A stretch of 64,000 nt of DNA from positions 41,950 through 105,949 of the forward strand of contig CALYTI010000005.1 in assembly GCA_945487035.1 (NCBI GenBank). Direction: 5' to 3'. Shown in pieces: positions 48,506 through 59,198 of the stretch (its first letter is position 1; each line of letters begins with the position of its first letter). The notes beneath the pieces are model-generated. The model saw nothing but the letters and a program-made list of their open reading frames with translations. It ran no database searches and was not told the origin of the DNA. The stretch comes from an uncultured Bacteroidales bacterium. Lineage in GTDB: Bacteria > Bacteroidota > Bacteroidia > Bacteroidales > UBA932. Both the position numbers and the translations under genes were made by a program.

Positions 48506-49576
48506 ATGAAAAGAATTTACCTGTCACTGCTTGCTGCAGCCGCAGCAATCGCAGCCTTTTCCTGCACTCCGCAAAATGAAGACGGCAAGCAGGATGAAAA
48601 ACCGCCTATAGACATCAACGAAGGAGGGAACGAAGAGGAGGAAGAAGAATGGACCGGTGATTATCCGAAAGGAGTCAGCGTCGAGCCTTTCAGCGATACC
48701 TTCAGCGATGGAAAAACAGTTAACGGATGGGTTGCCACCATAGATTTCAAAGCCAATCCGAGACTTAAGTTCAACACCCTGCAGGGTTCCAAAAGGAAGG
48801 CTCCTACCGAGTTCTTCAGGGACTTCAACCCGGACAAGGGAACGCCTTACATCTGCGTAAACGCAGGTTACTTTGCCGGAAGCACCTCGGTGAGCCTGTG
48901 CATCATCGACGGCAAGGTCAGGTCGATTTCCTTCGTGGATATGAACTGGCCCAACGACGAGAACTGCGAAAGGGTGATTCACCCTGTGCGCTCCGCCCTC
49001 GGCCAGCAGGAAGACGGCAGTTTCGATATCGAGTGGGTGTTCTGCACCAACAAGCCTGCAAGGACCCAGACCGTCTTCCCCAACACTATGGGCAACAACG
49101 AAAAGACCAGAACCTTCATCGAAGACCCGCCTTCAGCCGACTACCCGGGAGCCTATACCTGGACTCCGCAACAGGCAATCGGAGGAGGTCCGCGTCTGCT
49201 CAAGGACGGCGTGGATGTTGCCGTGGACAGCTACTGGGAGGAATGCCTCGACTCGGGAGGAACCGCAGGTCTGAGCCGTCAGCCGCGCACTGCAATGGGT
49301 CTTACCGAAGACGGGAAGCTCATAATTCTCGTCTGTGACGGACGCGGAATGGGCGGCAGTGCAGGAATGACACTCAAGGAGGTGGCTGCGAAGCTCAAGA
49401 GCCTGGGAGCCGTCGATGCGATGAATTTCGACGGAGGAGGCTCATCCCAAATTGTAGGTTTCGAAGGCAAGATTCTCAACCTGCCGAGTGATGCCGGAGC
49501 TGGCAGCACCGAGATAGTGGAACGCAAGGTTGTGACAGCCGTTGTCATATCCGAACTTCCTAAAGGAAATCAATGA
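48506..49576 (+). CDS. Phosphodiester glycosidase (NAGPA-like) family lipoprotein
   Basis: CVNAGYFAGSTSVSLCIIDGKVRS, TAMGLTEDGKLIILVCDGRG, GAVDAMNFDGGGSSQIV. Confidence 0.87.
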   Translation: MKRIYLSLLAAAAAIAAFSCTPQNEDGKQDEKPPIDINEGGNEEEEEEWTGDYPKGVSVEPFSDTFSDGKTVNGWVATIDFKANPRLKFNTLQGSKRKAPTEFFRDFNPDKGTPYICVNAGYFAGSTSVSLCIIDGKVRSISFVDMNWPNDENCERVIHPVRSALGQQEDGSFDIEWVFCTNKPARTQTVFPNTMGNNEKTRTFIEDPPSADYPGAYTWTPQQAIGGGPRLLKDGVDVAVDSYWEECLDSGGTAGLSRQPRTAMGLTEDGKLIILVCDGRGMGGSAGMTLKEVAAKLKSLGAVDAMNFDGGGSSQIVGFEGKILNLPSDAGAGSTEIVERKVVTAVVISELPKGNQ

Positions 49577-49585
49577 TTTTTTGAC

Positions 49586-49593
49586 TATCTTTG
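49586..49593 (+). promoter_or_regulatory. -7 box TATCTTTG at the head of the dcw cluster
   Basis: TAnnTTTG match 26 bp before the rsmH ATG. Confidence 0.45.
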
Positions 49594-49618
49594 CGCGATT
49601 GTATAAGAACCTGTTCCT

Positions 49619-50521
49619 ATGTCCGAATATCACAATCCCGTCCTCCTCTCCGAGAGTGTGGATGCCCTTGTCCAAAACCCTGACGGCATCTACGCTGACG
49701 CCACTTTCGGCGGCGGTGGACACTCGCGTGCAATTGTGGAGAGACTCTCCGGGAAGGGACGGCTGATTGCCTTCGACAGGGACGCCGATGCGGCAGCGAA
49801 CGCCATTGACGACAAGAGGTTCAAACTCATCCGGAACAACTTCCGTTTCATCCACAACTACACCCTTCTTGAAGCTCCGGAAGGGCTGGACGGGGTGCTT
49901 GCCGACCTGGGCGTGTCCTCCCACCAGTTCGACACTCCCGAAAGGGGTTTTTCCTTCCGCTACAGTGCTCCGCTGGATATGAGGATGAACACCCGGGGAG
50001 GAATTACGGCAGCGGAAGTGGTAAACACCTATTCCCAGGAGGAACTGGAGAAGATATTCCGCCTTTACGGCGAGGTTGACAATGCACGCAGGGTGGCCCA
50101 ACTGATAGTCAGTGCAAGGGAGGCAGCGGCAATCACGACCACCGACGGACTGGACAGGGCAATAGCCCCGGCAGTACCTTCCTTTGCGGAGCACAAATAC
50201 CTGGCAAAAGTATATCAGGCCCTGAGGATAGAAGTCAACAGGGAGATGCGCTCTCTGGAGAAGTTTCTGGAAGGTGCCACCAAAGCCCTCAAGCCGGGAG
50301 GCCGGCTGGTCGTCATCACCTACCACTCCCTTGAGGACAGGATGGTGAAGAACTGGATTAAGGCGGGAAACGTGGAAGGAATACTCGAAAAGGACATCTA
50401 CGGACGTTCCCGGGCCCCTTTGCAGTCCATAGGGCGCAAGCCAATCCTGCCGGGAGAAGAAGAAATATCGTCCAACACGAGGGCGAGGAGCGCCAAGCTC
50501 AGGATTGCGGAGAAAAGCTGA
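49619..50521 (+). CDS. rsmH: 16S rRNA (cytosine(1402)-N(4))-methyltransferase
   Basis: YHNPVLLSESVDAL, YADATFGGGGHSRAI, LADLGVSSHQFD, VITYHSLEDRMVK. Confidence 0.97.
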   Translation: MSEYHNPVLLSESVDALVQNPDGIYADATFGGGGHSRAIVERLSGKGRLIAFDRDADAAANAIDDKRFKLIRNNFRFIHNYTLLEAPEGLDGVLADLGVSSHQFDTPERGFSFRYSAPLDMRMNTRGGITAAEVVNTYSQEELEKIFRLYGEVDNARRVAQLIVSAREAAAITTTDGLDRAIAPAVPSFAEHKYLAKVYQALRIEVNREMRSLEKFLEGATKALKPGGRLVVITYHSLEDRMVKNWIKAGNVEGILEKDIYGRSRAPLQSIGRKPILPGEEEISSNTRARSAKLRIAEKS

Positions 50522-50522
50522 T

Positions 50523-50876
50523 ATGGAGGAGAAAAAGAAGTTCCGTTTCAAGGATTTGTGGTCACTTCTGAAAAACAGTGTCCAGGCCATACTCAAGGGG
50601 GAGTTCCTGCTCCGCCTCAACATAGGACGATACTTTATCCATATCGCGTCCTGTTGCACCGTGGTAGCTCTTACGATTTGGATAAGCCTGCTGATCGACA
50701 GCACCTTGACCAAGGTTCAGAGAAACCGCAAGACAATCGAAGAGCAGCAGAACGAGATAGCTGTGCTCACTTATGAGCTGTCCAAGGCGACCAGGCGCAC
50801 CGAAGTTGAAAGGAAATTGGAAATATTGGGGTCGGACCTTAGGGATGCGACCAAACCGGCAAAACAGCTCAAATAA
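50523..50876 (+). CDS. FtsL-like cell-division protein
   Basis: Short protein, single TM then coiled coil, positioned between rsmH and the PBP gene. Confidence 0.75.
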   Translation: MEEKKKFRFKDLWSLLKNSVQAILKGEFLLRLNIGRYFIHIASCCTVVALTIWISLLIDSTLTKVQRNRKTIEEQQNEIAVLTYELSKATRRTEVERKLEILGSDLRDATKPAKQLK

Positions 50877-52741
50877 TGGCAAAGATGAAGTCAAACAACA
50901 GAGGAAGGGTAGGAATGGTACTGTACGTTTTCTACCTGTGCATACTTGCCGTCAGCCTGTTTGTCATTGGCCGGGTGCTGTATATCCAATACGGCTGGAA
51001 GCCGAACCCGGAGATTGCGGGCAAGCTTACCCAGCCGGTCAAGCCGGTTATCCTTGAGCCTGCACGGGGAAACATTCTTTCGGACGACGGAAGACCGCTT
51101 GCCCTGTCCTTCCCCCGCTACCAGGTCTATATCGACTGCGGAGCCCGCCAGTCCGAATTCGCCAAGCTGAGCGCGGAGGACCGGGCAGACAGCATAGCTG
51201 CCTGGAAGCGCAAGGCAACGCGTCTATCCAAAGGTCTTGAAGAGGCTTTCGCCCCTACGGGCAGGAGCGCCGCGTGGTTTGAACAGAAGCTTTGGTCTTC
51301 CTTCGACAAGGGAAGCCGCTACCTCAAACTGGGCAAACCGATAGAAAAAGAGCAGTGGGATAAGCTCTCGACCTATCCTCTCGCCAACGAAGGAAAGTTC
51401 AAGGGCGGAGTATGGGCAGAGCCCGTCCCGACACGCAGATACCCATACGGTGAACTTGCCCGCAGGACATTGGGCAGCGTAGTGGAGAACGACGATAACA
51501 GCTACTACAGCGGAATAGAAGGCAAATTCAACTACGCACTCCACGGCACCCCTGGCAAGTACTACATCAAGAAGAGCGACAGGGGCTACATACGCGACTA
51601 CGACAGCACCTTCGTGGCATCGGTGGACGGCAATGACATACGCACAACACTCAACATAGATTATCAGGACATTGCCGACAAGGCACTGCGCCGCTACGTT
51701 CTCGACGAACAGGACCTTGAAGCGGCGTGCTGCGTACTGATGGAAGTGAAGACCGGAGCCGTAAAGGCTATGGTAAACCTCCAGAGGGACACGATAACGG
51801 ACAGATTCTCCGAGTGCAACAATGTGGCGGTACTCAGACGCGGAGAGCCCGGTTCGGTGTGGAAAATCACCACCCTGATGACAGCTATCGAAGACGGCAC
51901 CGTCAAGTCCCTTGACCAGACCATACCCTGCAACGACGGCTATGTCAAGGGCTATGAGAAGGTCTATGGTCAGGACAAGCATCTTCTGGACTACAAGAGG
52001 GAGCATCATACTGAAAACATACCCCTGCGCTACTGCGTGGCCGTTTCCTCCAACAACGCCTTCCGTCAGCTTGCAATTTCAGGCTACGAAGACAAGCCGG
52101 AGGAATTCATAGGCAGGCTGTTCCAATACCAGCTCGGCACCTCCTTCGACTTTGATGTGTACGAACAGATTACCACCCCGAGCATACGCAAGCCTTCGGA
52201 CAAGGGCTGGAGCAAAGTCGATCTCGGTCAGGTAGCCATGGGATACGGAGTAGGAGTAACACCTATGCATCTTCTGACTTACTACAACGCCATCGCAAAC
52301 AAGGGAAAGATGATGAAACCCTATCTGGTGGAGGACATAGAGAAGAACGGCAAGGTGCTCCAAAAATTCGGACCGTCAGTGCTCAATCCCTGCATATGCA
52401 AGGAAAGCACGGCGGAAATGATCACCGAAGCGCTTTCGGCTGTCACCGACAGGGAGGGTACTGCCTGGAGGCTCAAGAACGCAAAATGTCCGGTTTCCGG
52501 AAAAACCGGCACCGCATATATAGCCGTAAAAGGAAAATACCAGAGCCCTCAAGGGCACAAGCAGCAGGGTACTTTCGTGGGTTTCTTCCCTTCCGAAGAC
52601 CCTCAGTACACGATAATCTGCACCATCTACTCCAAGATGACCAAAAAGGAATTCTACGGTGGAGTAATCCCTGTAAAGGTGGTCAGGGACATAATAGACA
52701 GTATTTACGACATTGACCCGTACTGGAATGAGAATATCTGA
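50876..52741 (+). CDS. ftsI: Penicillin-binding protein / FtsI-type transpeptidase
   Basis: EPARGNILSDDGRPLALS, LRRGEPGSVWKITTLMTAIEDG, SSNNAFRQLA, SGKTGTAY. Confidence 0.92.
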   Translation: MAKMKSNNRGRVGMVLYVFYLCILAVSLFVIGRVLYIQYGWKPNPEIAGKLTQPVKPVILEPARGNILSDDGRPLALSFPRYQVYIDCGARQSEFAKLSAEDRADSIAAWKRKATRLSKGLEEAFAPTGRSAAWFEQKLWSSFDKGSRYLKLGKPIEKEQWDKLSTYPLANEGKFKGGVWAEPVPTRRYPYGELARRTLGSVVENDDNSYYSGIEGKFNYALHGTPGKYYIKKSDRGYIRDYDSTFVASVDGNDIRTTLNIDYQDIADKALRRYVLDEQDLEAACCVLMEVKTGAVKAMVNLQRDTITDRFSECNNVAVLRRGEPGSVWKITTLMTAIEDGTVKSLDQTIPCNDGYVKGYEKVYGQDKHLLDYKREHHTENIPLRYCVAVSSNNAFRQLAISGYEDKPEEFIGRLFQYQLGTSFDFDVYEQITTPSIRKPSDKGWSKVDLGQVAMGYGVGVTPMHLLTYYNAIANKGKMMKPYLVEDIEKNGKVLQKFGPSVLNPCICKESTAEMITEALSAVTDREGTAWRLKNAKCPVSGKTGTAYIAVKGKYQSPQGHKQQGTFVGFFPSEDPQYTIICTIYSKMTKKEFYGGVIPVKVVRDIIDSIYDIDPYWNENI

Positions 52742-54134
52742 CATAATAACGGGAAGCAAGGCTTCCCTGCTGTGCGGTGAGCCTCAGACTGAAGTCAGCG
52801 CTATTTGCTGCGACTCCAGAAAGGCTGTCCCGGGGTCCCTGTTCATCGCAGTGAAGGGAACTGCGGCGGACGGACGCAGTTTTGTGGGCGACGCGCTCGC
52901 AAGAGGAGCCGCAGCTGCCGTAGAAACCGACCGTGAGGGCCTTGCCCGTATGGCAGACATTTTCTACGGCCACCCGTCACGGCAGCTCAGGCTGGTCGGG
53001 ATAACCGGAACCAACGGCAAAACCACTACCGTAACCCTGCTCTACCAGCTGTTCAGGGCAATGGGCTACGAATGCGGACTGCTGTCCACAATAGCCAACT
53101 ATGTCGGCACCAGGGAAAGCGAAGCGCTCAACACCACCGCTGACCCCATCACCATCAACTCCCTTATGGCCGAGATGGTGCAGGCAGGATGCGAATTCTG
53201 TTTTATGGAGGTAAGTTCTATCGGAGTGGAGCAGCACCGCACGGATTTCCTGGACTTCAATGTGGGGATATTCTCAAACCTTACCCACGACCACCTCGAC
53301 TACCACGGCAGCTTCGCCGAATACCTCAGATGCAAGAAGCTCTTCTTCGACCGGCTGCCGAAAGGCGCCGTTGCAATAGTCAACGCAGATGACCGCAACG
53401 GTATGGTAATGGTCCAGAACACGGAAGCGGGCGTTGTGAGCTATTCGCTGCGCAGGGCTGCTGACCATAGCGCCCGCATTGTGGAGCAGAGTATGGAAGG
53501 GATGCTGCTGCGTCTGGACGGCACCGAGGTATGGACCAGACTCATAGGCGAGCACAACGCTTACAATATTCTTGCGATATATTGCGCCGCCCTGGCGCTC
53601 GGGGCAGACAGGGAGGAAACTCTGGTCGGCATCAGCGCCCTGCGTTCCGCCCGGGGCAGGCTGGAGACCCTCGCCGGCCCGTCCGGCAAGACGGTAGTGA
53701 TTGACTATGCCCACACTCCGGATGCCCTGGAGCACGTGCTTCAGACCCTGCGTGAAGTGGAGCCGGGACGGGAGCTGGTTTGTGTCTTCGGCTGTGGAGG
53801 CGAGCGCGACCGCAGCAAACGCCCGGAGATGGCCGCCATTGCCGAAAAACTCGCGGACAGGATTATTGTCACCTCCGACAACAGCCGCAGCGAGAAAACG
53901 GAAGATATTATGGCCGAAATCTGCACGGGATTCTCCCCTGCCGGAAGGGCCAAAGCCATCTGTATGGCCGACCGCAGGGAGGCCATAAGGGCAGCGCTGT
54001 GTTTTTCCGCTCCCGGTGCGGTTATTCTGCTTGCGGGCAAGGGACACGAGACTTATCAGATAACGGAAAAAGGAAAAGAGCACTTCGACGAAAGGGAAAT
54101 TTGCGCCGAAGTGCTTAAACAAATGAGCAATTAG
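52728..54134 (+). CDS. murE: UDP-N-acetylmuramoyl-L-alanyl-D-glutamate ligase (MurE)
   Basis: GITGTNGKTTTVTLLYQLF, DYAHTPDALEHVL, CGGERDRSKRPEMA, AGKGHETYQ. Confidence 0.95.
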   Translation: MRISDIITGSKASLLCGEPQTEVSAICCDSRKAVPGSLFIAVKGTAADGRSFVGDALARGAAAAVETDREGLARMADIFYGHPSRQLRLVGITGTNGKTTTVTLLYQLFRAMGYECGLLSTIANYVGTRESEALNTTADPITINSLMAEMVQAGCEFCFMEVSSIGVEQHRTDFLDFNVGIFSNLTHDHLDYHGSFAEYLRCKKLFFDRLPKGAVAIVNADDRNGMVMVQNTEAGVVSYSLRRAADHSARIVEQSMEGMLLRLDGTEVWTRLIGEHNAYNILAIYCAALALGADREETLVGISALRSARGRLETLAGPSGKTVVIDYAHTPDALEHVLQTLREVEPGRELVCVFGCGGERDRSKRPEMAAIAEKLADRIIVTSDNSRSEKTEDIMAEICTGFSPAGRAKAICMADRREAIRAALCFSAPGAVILLAGKGHETYQITEKGKEHFDEREICAEVLKQMSN

Positions 54135-54137
54135 GAT

Positions 54138-55367
54138 ATGCTATACTATCTTTTCGAAAAACTCAAGGATTTCGACATACCTGGACAGGGATTGATGAAC
54201 TACCTGTCCTTCAGGGCTATTGCAGCCAATGTGATTGCAATGCTGATGGCCCTGTTCTTCGGCAAGAAAGTGATTGCCTGGCTTCAGCGCAAGCAGATAG
54301 GAGAAACCATACGCGACCTCGGACTGGAAGGCCAGATGGCGAAGAAAGGCACCCCTACGATGGGAGGTATAATCATTCTCGTTGCCCTTCTCACTGCGGT
54401 GCTTCTGCTTTGCGACCTCGGCAATATCTACATCCAGCTGCTGCTCCTGACCACAGTCTGGTGCGGAGCGCTGGGTTTTGCCGACGACTACATCAAGGTC
54501 TTCAAGCACAACAAAAACGGCCTCAGCGAGGGGCGCAAGCTTGCCGGCCAGTTTCTGCTCGGAGTAATCGTTGCCGCGACCGTATGCTTTTCACCCAAAA
54601 TCGTAGTGCGCGAGCAGGTGACACAGGCTTCGGCTGATGAGCAGACCGAAGTGGTGGAAGGCCAGACGGTGCAGGAGGATGTCATCAAAAGCACCAAGAC
54701 CACAATCCCTTTCGTGAAAAATCACGAATTCGACTACAAGTACCTGTCCCCGTTCAAAGGCACTCTCGGATGGTACTGCAAATGGGCTATCTATGCTCTT
54801 GTCATCATTTTCATCCTTCTTGCCTGCTCCAACGGAGCCAACCTCACGGACGGCATGGACGGTCTGTCTGCCGGAACATCTGCTATAGTGGCGGTAGTCC
54901 TGGGTATTCTCGCATGGCTCGGAGGCAATGTGCTCAACGCCTCATACCTCAACATAATGTACATACCGGCATCAGGAGAGATTGCGGTATTCCTTTCCGC
55001 CTTCGTCGGAGCGCTTGTCGGTTTCCTGTGGTACAACACCTACCCTGCCCAAGTCTTTATGGGTGATACGGGCAGCCTGATGGTGGGAGGAATCATCGGA
55101 GTCAGCGCCGTGCTCATCAGAAAGGAACTGCTGCTGCCTATCCTGTGCGGCATCTTCCTGGTGGAGAGCGTTTCCGTCATTCTGCAGAGGAGCTGGTTCA
55201 AATATACAAAAAAGAAATACGGAGAAGGCCGGAGGCTGCTGCTGATGGCACCTATCCATCACCATTACCAGAAACAGGGCATACCGGAACCGAAAATCGT
55301 AACCCGTTTCTGGCTTGTCGGAATAGTGCTGGCTGTCAGCACGCTTGCTTTATTGAAAATCAGATAA
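54138..55367 (+). CDS. mraY: Phospho-N-acetylmuramoyl-pentapeptide-transferase
   Basis: KKGTPTMGGIIIL, GFADDYIKV, NLTDGMDGL, FMGDTGSL. Confidence 0.97.
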   Translation: MLYYLFEKLKDFDIPGQGLMNYLSFRAIAANVIAMLMALFFGKKVIAWLQRKQIGETIRDLGLEGQMAKKGTPTMGGIIILVALLTAVLLLCDLGNIYIQLLLLTTVWCGALGFADDYIKVFKHNKNGLSEGRKLAGQFLLGVIVAATVCFSPKIVVREQVTQASADEQTEVVEGQTVQEDVIKSTKTTIPFVKNHEFDYKYLSPFKGTLGWYCKWAIYALVIIFILLACSNGANLTDGMDGLSAGTSAIVAVVLGILAWLGGNVLNASYLNIMYIPASGEIAVFLSAFVGALVGFLWYNTYPAQVFMGDTGSLMVGGIIGVSAVLIRKELLLPILCGIFLVESVSVILQRSWFKYTKKKYGEGRRLLLMAPIHHHYQKQGIPEPKIVTRFWLVGIVLAVSTLALLKIR

Positions 55368-55369
55368 AA

Positions 55370-56710
55370 ATGTCCAGAATAGCAGTACTTGGAGGAGCAG
55401 AAAGCGGCGTGGGTGCCGCTGTCCTCGCAAAAGTCAAAGGCTTCGATATTTTCCTTTCAGACAACGGGAAAATCAAGCAGGAATACAGGGATATCCTCGA
55501 CCGTTGGGAGATTCCCTATGAGGAGGGCGGCCATACTGAGGAACTCATACTGAGCGCAGATGAGGTAATCAAGAGCCCGGGTATTCCCTACTCCGTTCCC
55601 ATTGTGAAAAAGCTTGAAGCACAGGGGACACACGTCATATCCGAAATCGAGTTCGCGGCGCGTTATGACACCGCGAAGAAAATCTGCATCACCGGGTCCA
55701 ACGGCAAGACCACCACTACTTCCCTCATCTACTATCTCCTGCAGCAGGCAGGACTCAATGTAGGCCTGGGAGGCAACATCGGCAAGAGCTACGCCCTTCA
55801 GGTAGCAACCGAGCACCACGACTACTATGTTCTGGAAATCAGCAGTTTCCAGCTGGACGGATGCTTCGATTTCAGGCCCGACATCGCAATCATCACCAAC
55901 ATCACTCCTGACCATCTGGACAGGTACGACTACAATCTTGAGAACTATGTGAAATCCAAGTTCCGCATCATACGCAACCTCGGACCGGATGACTGCTTCA
56001 TCTTCGACTCCGACGATGCCGTGACGATAGGACACCTGGACAAAATCATCACTCAGGCTAAGATGCTGCCTTATTCCCAGGAAAAGGAAGTGGAGCAGGG
56101 CGCCTATGTGCAGGACCGCAAGATTGTGATGAAATACAAAGAGGACGAGTCGGAGATTTATCTCAACGAACTCGCCCTCGGAGGAAAGCACAATCTCTAC
56201 AATTCGATGGCGGCCGCTCTTGCAGCCAAGGCTGCGGGCATAGGAAGCGGAGTGATACGCAACTCCCTGAAGACCTTCCAGCCTATCGAGCACAGGCTCG
56301 AACCGGTGCTGAGCATCAAGGATGTACTCTATATCAACGACTCCAAGGCAACCAATGTGGACGCAGCCTGGTATGCCCTTGACTGTCAGACCAGACCTGT
56401 GGTCTGGATTGTGGGCGGCACCGACAAGGGCAACGACTACAGCGTGCTGAACGAGCTTGTAAGACAGAAGGTCCGCAAGATAGTATGCCTCGGAGTTGAC
56501 AACAGGAAAATCCACGAGGCCTTTGAAGGCATAGTAGGTGCAGAAAACATAGTTGACACCCGCTCTGCCGAGGAGTGCGTGAAGACCTGCGCGAGTCTCG
56601 CAAATCCGGGGGATGTCGTGCTGCTCAGCCCTTGCTGCGCAAGTTTCGACCTGTTTACCTGCTACGAGGACCGCGGAGAAAGATTTAAGGACGCAGTACG
56701 CAATCTGTAG
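55370..56710 (+). CDS. murD: UDP-N-acetylmuramoylalanine--D-glutamate ligase
   Basis: ATG at 55370 (MSRIAVLGGAESGVG); CITGSNGKTTTTSLIYYLL, INDSKATNVDAAWYAL, LLSPCCASFDLF. Confidence 0.96.
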   Translation: MSRIAVLGGAESGVGAAVLAKVKGFDIFLSDNGKIKQEYRDILDRWEIPYEEGGHTEELILSADEVIKSPGIPYSVPIVKKLEAQGTHVISEIEFAARYDTAKKICITGSNGKTTTTSLIYYLLQQAGLNVGLGGNIGKSYALQVATEHHDYYVLEISSFQLDGCFDFRPDIAIITNITPDHLDRYDYNLENYVKSKFRIIRNLGPDDCFIFDSDDAVTIGHLDKIITQAKMLPYSQEKEVEQGAYVQDRKIVMKYKEDESEIYLNELALGGKHNLYNSMAAALAAKAAGIGSGVIRNSLKTFQPIEHRLEPVLSIKDVLYINDSKATNVDAAWYALDCQTRPVVWIVGGTDKGNDYSVLNELVRQKVRKIVCLGVDNRKIHEAFEGIVGAENIVDTRSAEECVKTCASLANPGDVVLLSPCCASFDLFTCYEDRGERFKDAVRNL

Positions 56711-56713
56711 AAT

Positions 56714-58081
56714 ATGACTAGCTCAGCATCAAAGAAAATATGGAACTTTATGGACCACGTCAAGGGCGACAAGGTGGTATGGATTATCGTGCTGCTGTTG
56801 ATGCTCCTTTCCGTTGTGTTCATTTTTTCATCTTCTTCCCGTCTCACAACCGATGAAATCAGCAGGCTTGACATAGTCAAGGACCAGCTGCTGGTAATGC
56901 TGATCGGACTGGTGCTGCTTCTGCTGACCTATTTCTTCATAGGACCGGACTTCCTCAGAAAATGGTCCTGGCTGGGCTTTGTGCTGTCCTTCCTGCTGCT
57001 TCTGATTCTGGATATGGAAGGAATAGGCCCGATTAAGGCCCCGAAAATCAACGGAGCTGTGCGTTTCCTCTCCATCGGAGGCAAACAGCTGCACGTGTTC
57101 GAGGTGGTGAAGGTGGCGATGGTAATGTATGCTGCCTGGGGAGTGGACAAACTGAAAAACGGGCAGTGCAAACTGCTCGACAAACTCTCGGAGCTGAAGA
57201 ATATGGCCTGGCTCAAGAATGGCTTTGTGCGCAGGATGATTTTGCTTTACCTTCCGCTGGGCATTATCTTCGTAATGGTAATGCAAGGTTCCAACTCCGC
57301 AGCTGTCTTTATCGCCGGCATCCTGCTTGTGACTATGGTAGTAGGCACAGGAGAATGGAAAGAGGCCCTGCTGATTGTCGCTGCGCTGGCTGCGCTTGTT
57401 CTTATAATGTTCGGTATCAACAGAATAGCAGCCAAAGCAGGTATGGAGAACCCTCCTTTCGGCCGCATCAACACCGCGATTTCACGACTGACCCCTCACA
57501 ATTACGAAAAGGAATACCTGCTTGCTACCGATGCCGAGACCAGAAAGAATGCCAAGGACAAGCTGCATCAGCCTTACAGTGCCAGAATAGCCATTCATCA
57601 GGGAAGGGGGCTTGGCAAGGGCCCGGGACAGAGCACCCAGAGATATGTGGTGCCGGATATGTCCGAGGACTATATGTTCAGCTTCATAGTGGAGGAATAC
57701 GGCATATTGGGTGGACTTATCGTGATGATACTCTACATCTCGCTTGTGGCGAGAGGCGTGCTCATTGTCAAGAGCTGCGGCAACAACCTCTTCGCGCAAT
57801 GTGCGGTGTTCGGTCTGGTGCTGCTGATTTCGGGGCAGGCATTTATGCATATCCTTGTGAATTGCGACCTGGGCCTGCTGACAGGTCAGACCCTTCCTAT
57901 GCTGAGCCACGGAGCTTCGGCCTTCATCTGCTTCAGCATAGCCTTCGGCATCATTCTGTCCATCAGCCGGACCACTTCCAAGAAAGTTGACCAGATGACC
58001 AAGAACGCGGATCCTCTGGTAAATCTGATTTCCGATCTTGAGGACCAGCTCCTCGAAAAAGACGAATACAATGGAATATAG
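56714..58081 (+). CDS. ftsW: FtsW/RodA/SpoVE family peptidoglycan polymerase
   Basis: Multi-TM SEDS protein in dcw context; NGAVRFLSIGGKQLHVFEVVKVAMVMYAA, GILGGLIVMILY. Confidence 0.93.
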   Translation: MTSSASKKIWNFMDHVKGDKVVWIIVLLLMLLSVVFIFSSSSRLTTDEISRLDIVKDQLLVMLIGLVLLLLTYFFIGPDFLRKWSWLGFVLSFLLLLILDMEGIGPIKAPKINGAVRFLSIGGKQLHVFEVVKVAMVMYAAWGVDKLKNGQCKLLDKLSELKNMAWLKNGFVRRMILLYLPLGIIFVMVMQGSNSAAVFIAGILLVTMVVGTGEWKEALLIVAALAALVLIMFGINRIAAKAGMENPPFGRINTAISRLTPHNYEKEYLLATDAETRKNAKDKLHQPYSARIAIHQGRGLGKGPGQSTQRYVVPDMSEDYMFSFIVEEYGILGGLIVMILYISLVARGVLIVKSCGNNLFAQCAVFGLVLLISGQAFMHILVNCDLGLLTGQTLPMLSHGASAFICFSIAFGIILSISRTTSKKVDQMTKNADPLVNLISDLEDQLLEKDEYNGI

Positions 58082-59198
58082 GAAACTGAGAGTAATAATA
58101 AGCGGTGGCGGCACGGGAGGACATATCTTCCCCGCCATCTCGATTGCGAACCGCTTCAAGGAGGTGAATCCGGAAACGGAAATCCTCTTTGTGGGCGCGA
58201 ACGGCAGGATGGAAATGGAAAAGGTTCCTGCTGCGGGCTACCGCATCGTAGGTCTTCCGATTTCAGGACTGCAGCGCAAGCTCAGCCTCAAAAACATACT
58301 TCACGACATAGCCCTGCCTTTCAAAACCCTCTACAGCAGGGCCAAGGCCCGCAAACTCATACGGGAATTCAAGCCGGACATAGCCGTAGGCGTGGGAGGA
58401 TATGCGAGCGCCCCCCTGCTGATGGCTGCAACGCGCGCCCACATTCCGTCCCTGATTCAGGAGCAGAACGGCTTTGCCGGGCTCACCAACAGGATGCTCG
58501 GAGGAAAGGTGGACAGGATTTGCGTTGCCTACGAGGGTATGGAGCGCTTCTTCCCTGCCGATAAGCTGGTGATGAGCGGCAATCCTATCCGTTCTTCGAT
58601 ACGTCCCGCTACACCGGAAGTCAGGGCGCAGGCTCTTGCATACTACGGACTGGATGCTGCGAAGAAGCATCTGCTGATAGTAGGCGGCAGCCTTGGCTGC
58701 GGCACCCTCAACCGCACCTTAATGGCCTGGATTGAGGCCGGATGCCCTGGAGGCGAAGATGTGGAGATACTCTGGCAGTGCGGCAAATATTACGAGAAGG
58801 AGGTAGCCGCCTTTATGCAGGGACGCGAGCTGCCTGCCATCCGCTGGTCCGCCTTCATCGAGAGGATGGACTATGCCTACGCTGCGGCAGACCTGATTGT
58901 TTCGCGCTCCGGCGCTTCTTCGGTTTCGGAAATATGCGCCTGCGGCAAGGCCTGCATCTTCGTACCTTCACCTAATGTGGCCGAAGACCACCAGACCCAC
59001 AATGCAATGGCCCTGGTGAGCAGAAGTGCAGCCGAAATGGTGCGCGACGCAGATGCCCCGAAGCAGCTTATGGACAAGGCTCTTGCCCTCGTGCACGATA
59101 AGGCTCGGATAGCAGAAATGGAACAGAATGCATTCGCGATGGCATTGCCGGACGCAGCGGCGACCATCGTGGACTGCGCATACGGGATATTGAGATGA
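58071..59198 (+). CDS. murG: UDP-N-acetylglucosamine--N-acetylmuramyl-(pentapeptide) pyrophosphoryl-undecaprenol GlcNAc transferase
   Basis: VIISGGGTGGHIFPAISIA, IQEQNGFAGLTNRML, ADLIVSRSGASSVSEICACGKACIFVP. Confidence 0.96.
   Translation: MEYRKLRVIISGGGTGGHIFPAISIANRFKEVNPETEILFVGANGRMEMEKVPAAGYRIVGLPISGLQRKLSLKNILHDIALPFKTLYSRAKARKLIREFKPDIAVGVGGYASAPLLMAATRAHIPSLIQEQNGFAGLTNRMLGGKVDRICVAYEGMERFFPADKLVMSGNPIRSSIRPATPEVRAQALAYYGLDAAKKHLLIVGGSLGCGTLNRTLMAWIEAGCPGGEDVEILWQCGKYYEKEVAAFMQGRELPAIRWSAFIERMDYAYAAADLIVSRSGASSVSEICACGKACIFVPSPNVAEDHQTHNAMALVSRSAAEMVRDADAPKQLMDKALALVHDKARIAEMEQNAFAMALPDAAATIVDCAYGILR

Noticed and set aside
49442-50713. 423-aa minus-strand ORF opposite rsmH
   Set aside because: Overlaps rsmH and neighbours with no recognisable domain; shadow ORF.
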